This document shows, piece by piece, positions 1-5,300 of a stretch of DNA of 5,300 bases (position 1 is the first letter of the stretch; every line of letters begins with the position of its first letter). The notes beneath the pieces were generated by a model. The model ran no database searches, was not told the origin of the DNA, and worked only from the letters and a program-made list of their open reading frames with translations. Where the stretch lies: assembly GCA_017479785.1 (NCBI GenBank), contig JAFVBT010000064.1:1-5300 (forward strand). The letters are read 5' to 3'. The DNA is from Alphaproteobacteria bacterium (GTDB lineage: Bacteria; Pseudomonadota; Alphaproteobacteria; RF32; CAG-239). The translations under genes and the position numbers were made by a program.

Positions 1-1215
1 GCTCAAGTGATGAATAGGGCTTTCTGAACCGAATATAGAATCGTTGAACAGATATTTTAAATAATCTTCAATGCTTGATGCCAGAATTTTTAAGCCGTAT
101 ATAATACAAAAAACTATAACCAGTGTGTGCATGGAGAATAAGGAAAAGCTTTCAACCATTTTTCCCGTATTACTTGTCTCCAAAGCCTCCCAAAATTCTT
201 CCCAATTCAAAACACCGCCGCTGAAAACACTTTCCATTATCAGAACAATGCAAAAAGATAACCCGATGGACATAAGTGTAAAAAGCATGGCATTGCGAAC
301 AATAATGCTGACATTTTCAGTAAGTTTTCTGCTTGTTGGTTTGAATGGCCACAGCCCGATAGAAACCGGTAATAATAAAACCGCGAATCCCAACTTAAAA
401 GATATATCAACAAAGTACAAGCCGACGGCCATCGCCAGAATCATGGCAAAGAAATAAATAAAGATGCCGCTGAATAACAAATTCCAGTTCGGGATAAATA
501 AAGGAACAGGCAAAAACGTTATAATTTGCATCCAGGCTCCGCTTGCCAGTTTCAATAAACCATCGCCCATTGTTGCGTAACATAATAAGCCGTGTCCGAC
601 CATAAACAGCAATCCGAAAGTTTTATACAGTTTGTGCAGCATTTTCTGCATTTCTGTTAAAATAGAATTGTCAAATAAGCCGGCGGCATCCGGATGCAAA
701 GAATCTGTTGCATTTGCAGCCGGAAATGGTTTAGCATTAGCGCATTGATTTTCTTTTTCTGTAACCTTGACATCTGCTTCTGTTATAACCTGAGCAAGCC
801 CGGCGGTTGCCAGTCCGGGCGCAACGCCCATTCCGACGGCGGCACCTGTTGCCGCACCGACAGCCGCTATTTTAGCCGCCTCTCCGAGAGCCTTTGTGTT
901 AACATCAACAGATAAACCGAGTACCTGATAATTCTTTACATTCGGATTTACGCTGACCTCTTGTCCTTTTTCATTTCTTCCGGATATATATTGCGGTTTT
1001 TGGGCGATTTTAACCGGAGTTTTAGGCGAGGAAGAAGTTTTTGCATCCGCAGAAGAAGGAGCTTGAGCCTGATTCTTTTTTCTGCTCCAGTCATAGAATT
1101 CTATTTTTTTTTCCGGTAATAATTGTTGTGCATAGACAGCGGATAAACTACCGACAAATATGTGAATTGCCGTTATAAGGATGCATAGGCAAAGTATTTT
1201 CTTTAATTTATTCAT
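1..1215 (-). CDS. Secreted polytopic VirB6/TrbL-like T4SS membrane protein (C-terminal half type), 3' end beyond window
   Basis: This open frame of 405 codons is uninterrupted from ATG at 1215 to the left edge, so its C-terminus is missing. The start is supported by an AGGAG at 1223-1227, seven bases upstream, and by a good Sec signal peptide (residues 1-29, basic MNKLKK, hydrophobic core, VYA|QQ cleavage). Residues 30-185 are a polar, Ala/Pro/Ser-rich, probably periplasmic region with one Cys (C158). Hydrophobic segments follow at about 199-216, 230-243, 246-270, 275-291, 306-328 and 363-380. The block LY267-x-x-D270, P283, P290-F291, T294, R296-K297, A309 aligns without gaps to the same block of the 450-residue protein at 2583-3935. 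It also resembles the VirB6/TrbL family signature of a Pro-containing hydrophobic segment followed by PxxTR. The likely role is an inner-membrane subunit of a T4SS channel. It looks like the C-terminal half of a VirB6-like protein that acquired its own secretion signal. The VirB6/TrbL assignment is from motif memory, not a search. Confidence 0.8.
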   Translation of the reverse strand, partial: MNKLKKILCLCILITAIHIFVGSLSAVYAQQLLPEKKIEFYDWSRKKNQAQAPSSADAKTSSSPKTPVKIAQKPQYISGRNEKGQEVSVNPNVKNYQVLGLSVDVNTKALGEAAKIAAVGAATGAAVGMGVAPGLATAGLAQVITEADVKVTEKENQCANAKPFPAANATDSLHPDAAGLFDNSILTEMQKMLHKLYKTFGLLFMVGHGLLCYATMGDGLLKLASGAWMQIITFLPVPLFIPNWNLLFSGIFIYFFAMILAMAVGLYFVDISFKLGFAVLLLPVSIGLWPFKPTSRKLTENVSIIVRNAMLFTLMSIGLSFCIVLIMESVFSGGVLNWEEFWEALETSNTGKMVESFSLFSMHTLVIVFCIIYGLKILASSIEDYLKYLFNDSIFGSESPIHHLS

Positions 1216-1222
1216 TTACTTT

Positions 1223-1227
1223 CTCCT
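1223..1227 (-). promoter_or_regulatory. Ribosome binding site AGGAG for the CDS starting at 1215
   Basis: AGGAG on the minus strand lies seven bases before the ATG at 1215 and directly after the TAG (1229-1231) of the preceding gene. It fixes the start of the third gene and shows that it is independently initiated, not a frameshifted continuation of its neighbour. Confidence 0.8.
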
Positions 1228-1228
1228 A

Positions 1229-2578
1229 CTATGAACCCGAGCCTCCGTCGGCTTCGCCGCCGCCGGCTCCAATACTTTCTTCCGGCTTCTTATTTTTATC
1301 AATTTCCTTTTTCTCTTTTTCATTCTTTTCTATTGTTTCTTGCATTTTTTGAATACCATCATTTGCACCGGATTCTTGGCGAGCACTGTCTATTTGTGCC
1401 TGAATGCTTGCAAGTTTGCTATTTACACCATATTCATTCATCATAGAATCAAGCATTGCCGAGCCGTAATCAACTCCCAATCCGACAATCGGATTGATAA
1501 AGTATGTCGTAATTGTTGAGATTGTTGAGGTGGCATAAACAATACCCAAATAGGCAAGTGAAACTTTAAATCCCATAACAAGAATTTCTTGTAGCATTTT
1601 GAATGGTGTAATCGGGCTTAAGGAACTGACCTGAAGTAAAATGTAATAGGCCAACCATATCATAAACCCGAGTTTGGCACATAGTTTTCCCAAAGCAACG
1701 GCACTCGGTAAAGCGGTGTATGCCGCCTTGAAATAAGCATTGGTGATAACAACCACTATTTTGCAATACCAGCAGGCATTATCCATAACGCTATCTGATA
1801 AATACATATCGGCTGCCGTGGCCATGGAACAAACACCGGTTTTTTCTTTCCCGTCCGGACTGTCAACGGAAACTTCGCCCATTTTCTTAGGTTTCCAAGT
1901 TTTCGTGTCATATTGGATAACGCCTTCAAGACTAACATCACCGGCAGCGACATTAGGATCCATGTTATAATCGTGGTGCGGTATTGCGCCGAGCCGTGTG
2001 TCTTTATCATATTTATAAAAGCGGTGTCCGACGATCTTACCTCCTTCATTGAAAAGCGGATTTGTATCCAGTTTTTTGTTTATTTGGTATTCACCGTGAC
2101 CGGTTAGTGTTTTTCCTGACCAATCAACAAAAGATTGGTTGTAAGAATATGCACCATCAACATAATCGTGTAAGGTGCCATCTACGGCCTGTTCTGCAAT
2201 TTTCAGCGCTCTTTCCCATTTTTTCTGACCGAGTTGTTTAAGACCGACTGCATTTAACTGGGCTTTGTTGAAATTTTTAGTGTACGGACCCGTAATGGCG
2301 CTCGGTCCCGATGAATATTGTCCGCTTTGATATAAAACATCGGTAATGGTTAAATCTTTACTGGAAAAACTTTTAGCTGCCTTATAACGATTGATAACCG
2401 TGTTGGCAACCATTGCCACAGATTCATCTTTTAGGGCAGAACCGATTTCGTATGATAACATTACGGCCAATCTGTATTTATCCATCTCTGTACCATATTT
2501 GTATTGGGCAAAAATCGCATTGGTGAAGAGAATTAATCCCAACACTATCAAGGAGTATATTTTTAAAGTCTTTTTCAT
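1229..2578 (-). CDS. SleB-type cell wall hydrolase-like domain fused to VirB6-like N-terminal membrane region
   Basis: 449 residues. Residues 1-24 are a Sec signal peptide (AIFA|QYKYG). Residues about 34-190 resemble the SleB/CwlJ-type cell wall hydrolase family (Hydrolase_2): LAVMLSYEIGSA with E44 as the candidate catalytic Glu, AMVANTVINRY at 55-65, VLYQSGQYSS at 81-90, KWERALKIAEQAVDG at 120-134, and GHRFYK at 184-189. Residues 191-268 are a linker. Then A268-C269-W-Y-C272 precedes two or three membrane segments (about 273-290, 294-316, 333-352) and an INP363IVGLG motif. This matches residues 54-160 of the upstream 450-residue VirB6-like protein in motif spacing (CW to SP 52 versus 53 residues; SP to P 42 versus 41). 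Residues 385-435 form a charged, probably coiled-coil tail, ending in a Gly-rich GAGGGEADGGSGS. The likely role is peptidoglycan cleavage during T4SS assembly, tethered to the inner membrane. The C-terminal half of VirB6 is absent here. The start is supported by GGGAG at 2586-2590. It lies 4 bases from the upstream gene and 13 from the downstream one. The hydrolase assignment is fairly firm; catalysis is inferred. Confidence 0.8.
   Translation of the reverse strand: MKKTLKIYSLIVLGLILFTNAIFAQYKYGTEMDKYRLAVMLSYEIGSALKDESVAMVANTVINRYKAAKSFSSKDLTITDVLYQSGQYSSGPSAITGPYTKNFNKAQLNAVGLKQLGQKKWERALKIAEQAVDGTLHDYVDGAYSYNQSFVDWSGKTLTGHGEYQINKKLDTNPLFNEGGKIVGHRFYKYDKDTRLGAIPHHDYNMDPNVAAGDVSLEGVIQYDTKTWKPKKMGEVSVDSPDGKEKTGVCSMATAADMYLSDSVMDNACWYCKIVVVITNAYFKAAYTALPSAVALGKLCAKLGFMIWLAYYILLQVSSLSPITPFKMLQEILVMGFKVSLAYLGIVYATSTISTITTYFINPIVGLGVDYGSAMLDSMMNEYGVNSKLASIQAQIDSARQESGANDGIQKMQETIEKNEKEKKEIDKNKKPEESIGAGGGEADGGSGS
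1239..1269 (-). other. GC-rich potential hairpin at the gene 2 / gene 3 junction
   Basis: GAGCC (1239-1243) and GGCTC (1265-1269) are complementary outer arms, and CGGC-TTC-GCCG (1249-1259) is a small inner stem. The 32 bases 1239-1270 are about 81% G+C in otherwise A/T-rich DNA. They encode the Gly-rich C-terminal tail of the 449-residue protein and lie about 12 bases before the AGGAG of the next gene. No T-run follows, so it is not a standard intrinsic terminator. An RNA structure that tunes expression of the third gene is possible, but the bias may only reflect Gly/Ala codons. Confidence 0.3.
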
Positions 2579-2582
2579 TTTA

Positions 2583-3935
2583 CTACTCCCTGCCGGCGGC
2601 CTTTCGTATATCGTCTTTTATTTTTTCTATTTTTGCGCGCGCTTTTTCTATCTTATCTGCAATTTCAGCCGATTTCTGGATAGCTTCCATAGTGGCTCCG
2701 CCAATTTCACTGGCAGCAGAGGAACAAAGTGCTAAAACAGCGCGAACAGCAGTGCCGACAACCTCCGCCACTTTTTTGTGAATTTGGGCATCGGCACCGC
2801 CACCGGTAACCGAGTCGGATATGGATACGGCCATTTTGGTGGCTTTGAGAATAACAAACCCCAAGAACATTAATGCTGCCGGCGCAACGCCAAAATTTTT
2901 ATATGTGCTGAAATCACCGAGATTGAGACCAATTGATTCGTCACCTAAAACATTTTGCATCGCTAGTATTGTTGTGGCAACTATAATAACAAGGCATAGC
3001 ATAATACCTGCGGAATTTAATATCAACTTAAAGCCGGTTGCCGTCCATTTACGCGTTTGTTCAAAAGGATAGAAAAGTATCAAAAACGGCATAATTACAA
3101 TCATCATATCCATGCGGAATACACTGTCTATGATATAAAGTACAAAACAAACTTTAACGATGGTAAAAACAACCAATAAGAATATACCGAGCAAAGCCGG
3201 AGACAGTTGCGGTAAAATAAGCGCTCGCAGAGCAACTTCATAGCCGACATTAAGACGATCGCTGACGGCACAAGTCATACAAGTCATCAGATTGAGCGGC
3301 TCCTGAGGGAAGCTCGTGGACGAGAAAGCTATGCTTGAAGAATCGGCTATTTGACAACCGGCGTCTGAAATGTGATGGGCATACACCTCGCAAAAATCCT
3401 TACCGCCGACAACCTGCAACAGATCAATGGTGTCCATTTTGGCAGTCATTTGTAATATGCTGCTGGCAAGCTCCAGTAAGGTTATGTATATAGGAAACAC
3501 AAAGGTATTCAACGCATAAATAATATTGTCCGTAGATGATGCCAATATGCCGCAAACAAGGCATAATGCACCCTTACGCATAATTTTGGTCCAAAACTCT
3601 CCGGGGGATTCCGGCGACGGCGTGGCAACATGGCGCAAAATCTGAAAGGCCATCCATACTGAAAAAGCAACAATCATCAGACCAAGCAAATCTTCTCCGG
3701 TTAACTTGTTATACACGGATAGTGACATTGTGCCTATGTCGTCATAAAATATTTTTAATATATCACCGGTCCAGCATGTTCGGTGTGCTTCTGCCGTTTG
3801 GGATATATCTTGACCGGTATCCGGATTGGTATCGGCAATTTTCAGTTTTGAATCATCTCCGCAAGCTGACAACAAAAATACGACGCACAAAAGTGTACAT
3901 ATTATTTTGAATATATTTAGAATACGAACTTTCAT
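2583..3935 (-). CDS. Lipoprotein-type polytopic VirB6/TrbL-like T4SS inner-membrane protein
   Basis: 450 residues from ATG at 3935. This start is chosen over the in-frame ATG at 3977 because AAGGA (3943-3947) sits seven bases before it, a lipoprotein signal peptide begins at once, and the upstream ATG falls inside the candidate promoter. Residues 1-24 form the signal peptide with lipobox L22-S-A-C25. A short polar stretch leads to TCW (C54), then membrane segments at about 84-101 and 121-160. A loop at 165-235 carries C182, C194, C219 and C222. More membrane segments follow at about 245-270, 274-291, 303-325 and 349-368. IMP283FLILFYP290FEQTRK matches the VirB6/TrbL core signature. Residues 411-450 are a charged, probably coiled-coil tail. 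VirB6 forms part of the inner-membrane channel of T4SSs. It is the first gene of the cluster and ends in tandem stops (TAG TAA) four bases before the next ATG. A lipidated polytopic protein is unusual. The family assignment rests on motifs and topology; which T4SS class it belongs to is not resolved. Confidence 0.8.
   Translation of the reverse strand: MKVRILNIFKIICTLLCVVFLLSACGDDSKLKIADTNPDTGQDISQTAEAHRTCWTGDILKIFYDDIGTMSLSVYNKLTGEDLLGLMIVAFSVWMAFQILRHVATPSPESPGEFWTKIMRKGALCLVCGILASSTDNIIYALNTFVFPIYITLLELASSILQMTAKMDTIDLLQVVGGKDFCEVYAHHISDAGCQIADSSSIAFSSTSFPQEPLNLMTCMTCAVSDRLNVGYEVALRALILPQLSPALLGIFLLVVFTIVKVCFVLYIIDSVFRMDMMIVIMPFLILFYPFEQTRKWTATGFKLILNSAGIMLCLVIIVATTILAMQNVLGDESIGLNLGDFSTYKNFGVAPAALMFLGFVILKATKMAVSISDSVTGGGADAQIHKKVAEVVGTAVRAVLALCSSAASEIGGATMEAIQKSAEIADKIEKARAKIEKIKDDIRKAAGRE
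2586..2590 (-). promoter_or_regulatory. Ribosome binding site GGGAG for the CDS starting at 2578
   Basis: GGGAG on the minus strand, seven bases before ATG 2578, lies inside the last codons of the upstream VirB6-like gene. This arrangement suggests coupled translation of the two proteins. Confidence 0.7.
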
Positions 3936-3942
3936 TTTATAG

Positions 3943-3947
3943 TCCTT
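3943..3947 (-). promoter_or_regulatory. Ribosome binding site AAGGA deciding the start at 3935
   Basis: AAGGA on the minus strand, seven bases before ATG 3935. The alternative in-frame ATG at 3977 has no comparable site, and starting there would put a 14-residue extension (with W and K/R/D residues) before the lipoprotein signal peptide. Confidence 0.75.
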
Positions 3948-3971
3948 CGTGCGCCAAAACATATATAAGTA

Positions 3972-4035
3972 TATCATAACACAAAATATAAAAAATAAAT
4001 GTTACAATATAGTTAAATTTCCGCCTATCATAACA
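3972..4035. repeat. Pair of direct repeats TATCATAACA (3972-3981 and 4026-4035)
   Basis: The plus-strand decamer TATCATAACA occurs twice, 54 bases apart, between the hydrolase-like gene and the first VirB6-like gene. Read on the minus strand each copy is an extended -10-like element (TGTTATGATA), so the pair may be tandem promoters or a repeated regulator site. In A/T-rich DNA a chance repeat is possible. Confidence 0.4.
3973..3981 (-). promoter_or_regulatory. Candidate extended -10 promoter (TGTTATGAT) for the VirB6-like operon
   Basis: On the minus strand TGTTATGAT fits the extended -10 form TGnTATAAT with one mismatch. Initiation about seven bases downstream would give a leader of roughly 30 bases containing the AAGGA ribosome binding site. 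No good -35 hexamer is seen at 16-18 bases; TTGTAA occurs at 4002-4007 but the spacing (23) is too long. An identical TGTTATGATA decamer occurs at 4026-4035. Confidence 0.4.
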
Positions 4036-4036
4036 G

Positions 4037-4053
4037 GACAGACGAACTGTCTG
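4037..4053 (-). terminator. Short hairpin between the two transcription units; weak terminator or operator candidate
   Basis: The inverted repeat can fold in two registers: CAGAC-GAACT-GTCTG (4039-4053) or GACAG-ACGAA-CTGTC (4037-4051), each with a 5-bp stem and 5-base loop. It lies 63-79 bases after the stop of the hydrolase-like gene and overlaps no gene. No U-run follows on the minus strand, so intrinsic termination is doubtful. A small operator next to the second TGTTATGATA copy is an alternative. Confidence 0.25.
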
Positions 4054-4115
4054 ATAATACGACAATTAAATAATCTGTGCAAGAAGTTTTTATTCACCGG
4101 GAACGTGATGAAATT

Positions 4116-5003
4116 TCAGATTTTCGGAGATGAATTTTTCGGTCGGTTCGTGCTTTCGCTGTTAGTGAACCATCCGTTTTCAATATAGCGCCGGCATAAT
4201 CCGACAATCATTTTGTCTTTAAGCGGCGGTTCAAAAGGTTCTGAAACTTTATAAACAGCCTTGGCAAATGATTCTTCGTTCGGACGAGAGACAATAGGAA
4301 AACTGTCATAACGCGAAAGAATTTTGCGAATCAGCGCCTTCCAAGGTTGGGAACAAAAGAGCAGGCCATGTTCAATTTCTTGAGGAAGTTTAGCCAGAGC
4401 TGCCGTTTTTTGAGGGGTTATGTCTCTTATCATGGGACCGGCAAGCTTAAACGCATATTTATTCTTTTCCAAAAGTTCAGCCAAATCACTGCCGGAGTTC
4501 AGCGGGTTAAGTTCCAAAACGCGATGAATGTTGTAGTAACGGTAATTGTTGCTGTTTTCTAACATCTTACGCAGAACCAAACCGCCTGAGCCTACGGTAA
4601 TAAAAGATGTCTTGTTTTTTGTTTTAACATTTTTCAAAAACAGAGCAAGAATGTTGGCATGATACATTAAACTTTGTCGCAATGAAGCATAGTTGAAAAT
4701 AATGATGTTTGCCGGGAGTGTCTTTAATTCTTCCGCAAGTTCTTTTAATGCCTTTTTTGATTGTCCGAATCCCGGAATAAGAACAATGGAATCGTCGTAC
4801 GGAGCCGCCATTTCGTAGGCTTCAATATATTTTATGAGCGCATCGCGACACTGCTCAAATGAGCCTGATGCCCGACGTATGCTGTGCGGATCAAGAAGCC
4901 GATAGCTCAACGTTCTGACGTTTTTTTGGATAATCCAATTTTGGAAGTTGTAAACATCTTCCCAAAACAGGCGTCCGCCCAATGTAAAAAACATAAATTT
5001 CAT
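4116..5003 (-). CDS. Alpha/beta-hydrolase-fold protein, probably catalytically degenerate
   Basis: 295 residues, with GGAG (5010-5013) six bases before ATG 5003. No signal peptide or membrane segment is evident, so it is probably cytosolic. From about residue 73 the layout follows the small bacterial lipase/esterase-like alpha/beta-hydrolase group: a strand-plus-turn IVLIPGFGQS (73-82), IIIFNYAS (100-107), the elbow region FITVGSGGLVLR (134-145), LNPLNSGSDLAELL (165-178), and a late YDSFPIV (232-238). In the family as I recall it, these positions read HG near the oxyanion hole, THSMGG at the nucleophile elbow, and a late Asp and His. Here HG is PG (77-78), the aligned nucleophile position is G138 (S139 is one residue off), and no His occurs after H212. 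D233 could be the retained Asp. The N-terminal 70 residues are unassigned, and the C-terminus is a polar, basic tail. The gene is separated by 180 bases from the VirB6-like start, so a functional link is unproven. It could be an inactive hydrolase homologue or use a shifted serine. Confidence 0.7.
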   Translation of the reverse strand: MKFMFFTLGGRLFWEDVYNFQNWIIQKNVRTLSYRLLDPHSIRRASGSFEQCRDALIKYIEAYEMAAPYDDSIVLIPGFGQSKKALKELAEELKTLPANIIIFNYASLRQSLMYHANILALFLKNVKTKNKTSFITVGSGGLVLRKMLENSNNYRYYNIHRVLELNPLNSGSDLAELLEKNKYAFKLAGPMIRDITPQKTAALAKLPQEIEHGLLFCSQPWKALIRKILSRYDSFPIVSRPNEESFAKAVYKVSEPFEPPLKDKMIVGLCRRYIENGWFTNSESTNRPKNSSPKI

Positions 5004-5009
5004 GATTGT

Positions 5010-5013
5010 CTCC
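5010..5013 (-). promoter_or_regulatory. Ribosome binding site GGAG for the CDS starting at 5003
   Basis: GGAG on the minus strand, six bases before ATG 5003, supports this start for the hydrolase-like protein. Confidence 0.65.
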
Positions 5014-5300
5014 GAAACGAATCTACAAACAAAGCGTTAATAAAAAATTAATATTTTGTTTTTTCTCATTTTTTCTTAAAACCGGCTATAAATAGGTTAT
5101 CCTTATTTTTAGAAAATATATAAAAAAACTCGTTTTGGTATGTAATAAGAATGTTCTTTTATATAGAAAAACGACGATTTACACAGGAAAAACATTTTAA
5201 ATAACGTATTGAAAATAAATAATAAAAAATCTAAAATTAATAAGAAAAAATAAAAACAAGAAAAAAAATAAAAAATATTAAAAAAATGTGATGACAAAAA
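5014..5300. other. Very A/T-rich intergenic stretch without recognisable gene
   Basis: About 290 bases, strongly A-rich on the plus strand towards the right edge, with many A-runs. It presumably contains the promoter of the hydrolase-like gene, but I find no convincing -35/-10 pair. The only long frame (minus strand, 5297-5109) starts with TTG, has no visible ribosome binding site, and encodes a Phe/Tyr/Leu-rich low-complexity product of the kind poly-A DNA produces by chance. Confidence 0.5.

Noticed and set aside
71..457. 128-residue plus-strand frame
   Set aside because: It lies wholly antisense to the well-supported secreted VirB6-like gene (1-1215, minus), which has a signal peptide, family motifs and a ribosome binding site. 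The frame has no recognisable domain.
1216..1230. Possible frameshift splitting one VirB6 gene into two
   Set aside because: The downstream frame starts with its own Shine-Dalgarno, ATG and a complete signal peptide plus a periplasmic region, and the upstream protein ends in a long coiled-coil and Gly-rich tail. A simple sequencing error would not create these.
3936..3977. Upstream ATG at 3977 as start of the lipoprotein VirB6-like protein
   Set aside because: It lacks a good ribosome binding site, would bury the lipoprotein signal 14 residues inside, and overlaps the candidate -10 element.
5081..5100. AACC...GGTT inverted repeat upstream of the hydrolase-like gene
   Set aside because: Arms are only four bases with A/T-rich filler; this is expected by chance.
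5109..5297. 62-residue Phe/Tyr/Leu-rich minus-strand frame
   Set aside because: It begins at TTG with no visible ribosome binding site and its composition is what A-rich plus-strand DNA gives by chance.
1..5300. CRISPR array, tRNA, rRNA or insertion sequence
   Set aside because: No regularly spaced repeats, no tRNA-like cloverleaf sequence, no transposase-like frame and no long terminal inverted repeats were seen on either strand.

Overview
The window is a tightly packed, leftward-transcribed (minus-strand) locus. It looks like part of a type IV secretion / conjugation system (T4SS) from a low-GC Gram-negative bacterium, most likely an alphaproteobacterium or something close to one. The Gram-negative call rests on a lipobox protein, Sec signal peptides on secretion-apparatus subunits, and a T4SS inner-membrane-channel architecture. 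The alphaproteobacterial placement is inference from the tandem VirB6-like layout, which recalls the Rickettsiales (rvhB6a-e). No marker gene in the window confirms it.

Layout from right to left, in transcription order. (i) 5014-5300 is very A/T-rich and holds no convincing gene. (ii) 5003-4116 encodes a 295-residue protein with an alpha/beta-hydrolase-like fold that appears to have lost key catalytic positions. (iii) 3936-4115 is an intergenic and leader region with a short hairpin and two copies of an extended -10-like element, probably the promoter region of the next genes. (iv) 3935-2583 encodes a 450-residue polytopic VirB6/TrbL-like protein with a lipoprotein signal peptide. (v) 2578-1229 encodes a secreted SleB-type cell-wall-hydrolase-like domain joined to a membrane region that matches only the N-terminal half of the preceding VirB6-like protein. 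(vi) 1215-1 (runs off the left edge) encodes a third secreted/polytopic protein whose membrane region matches the C-terminal half of the first VirB6-like protein. Genes iv-vi are separated by only 4 and 13 bases, each has its own Shine-Dalgarno sequence, and they should form one operon.

The most interesting reading is that the second and third genes are a split VirB6-like channel protein, with a peptidoglycan-cleaving domain fused to the N-terminal half. This would combine VirB1-like wall opening and VirB6-like channel roles in one polypeptide beside an intact lipoprotein-type VirB6 paralogue. No VirB4, VirB8-B11 or relaxase gene lies inside the window, so assignment to a complete T4SS depends on what lies to the left of base 1.
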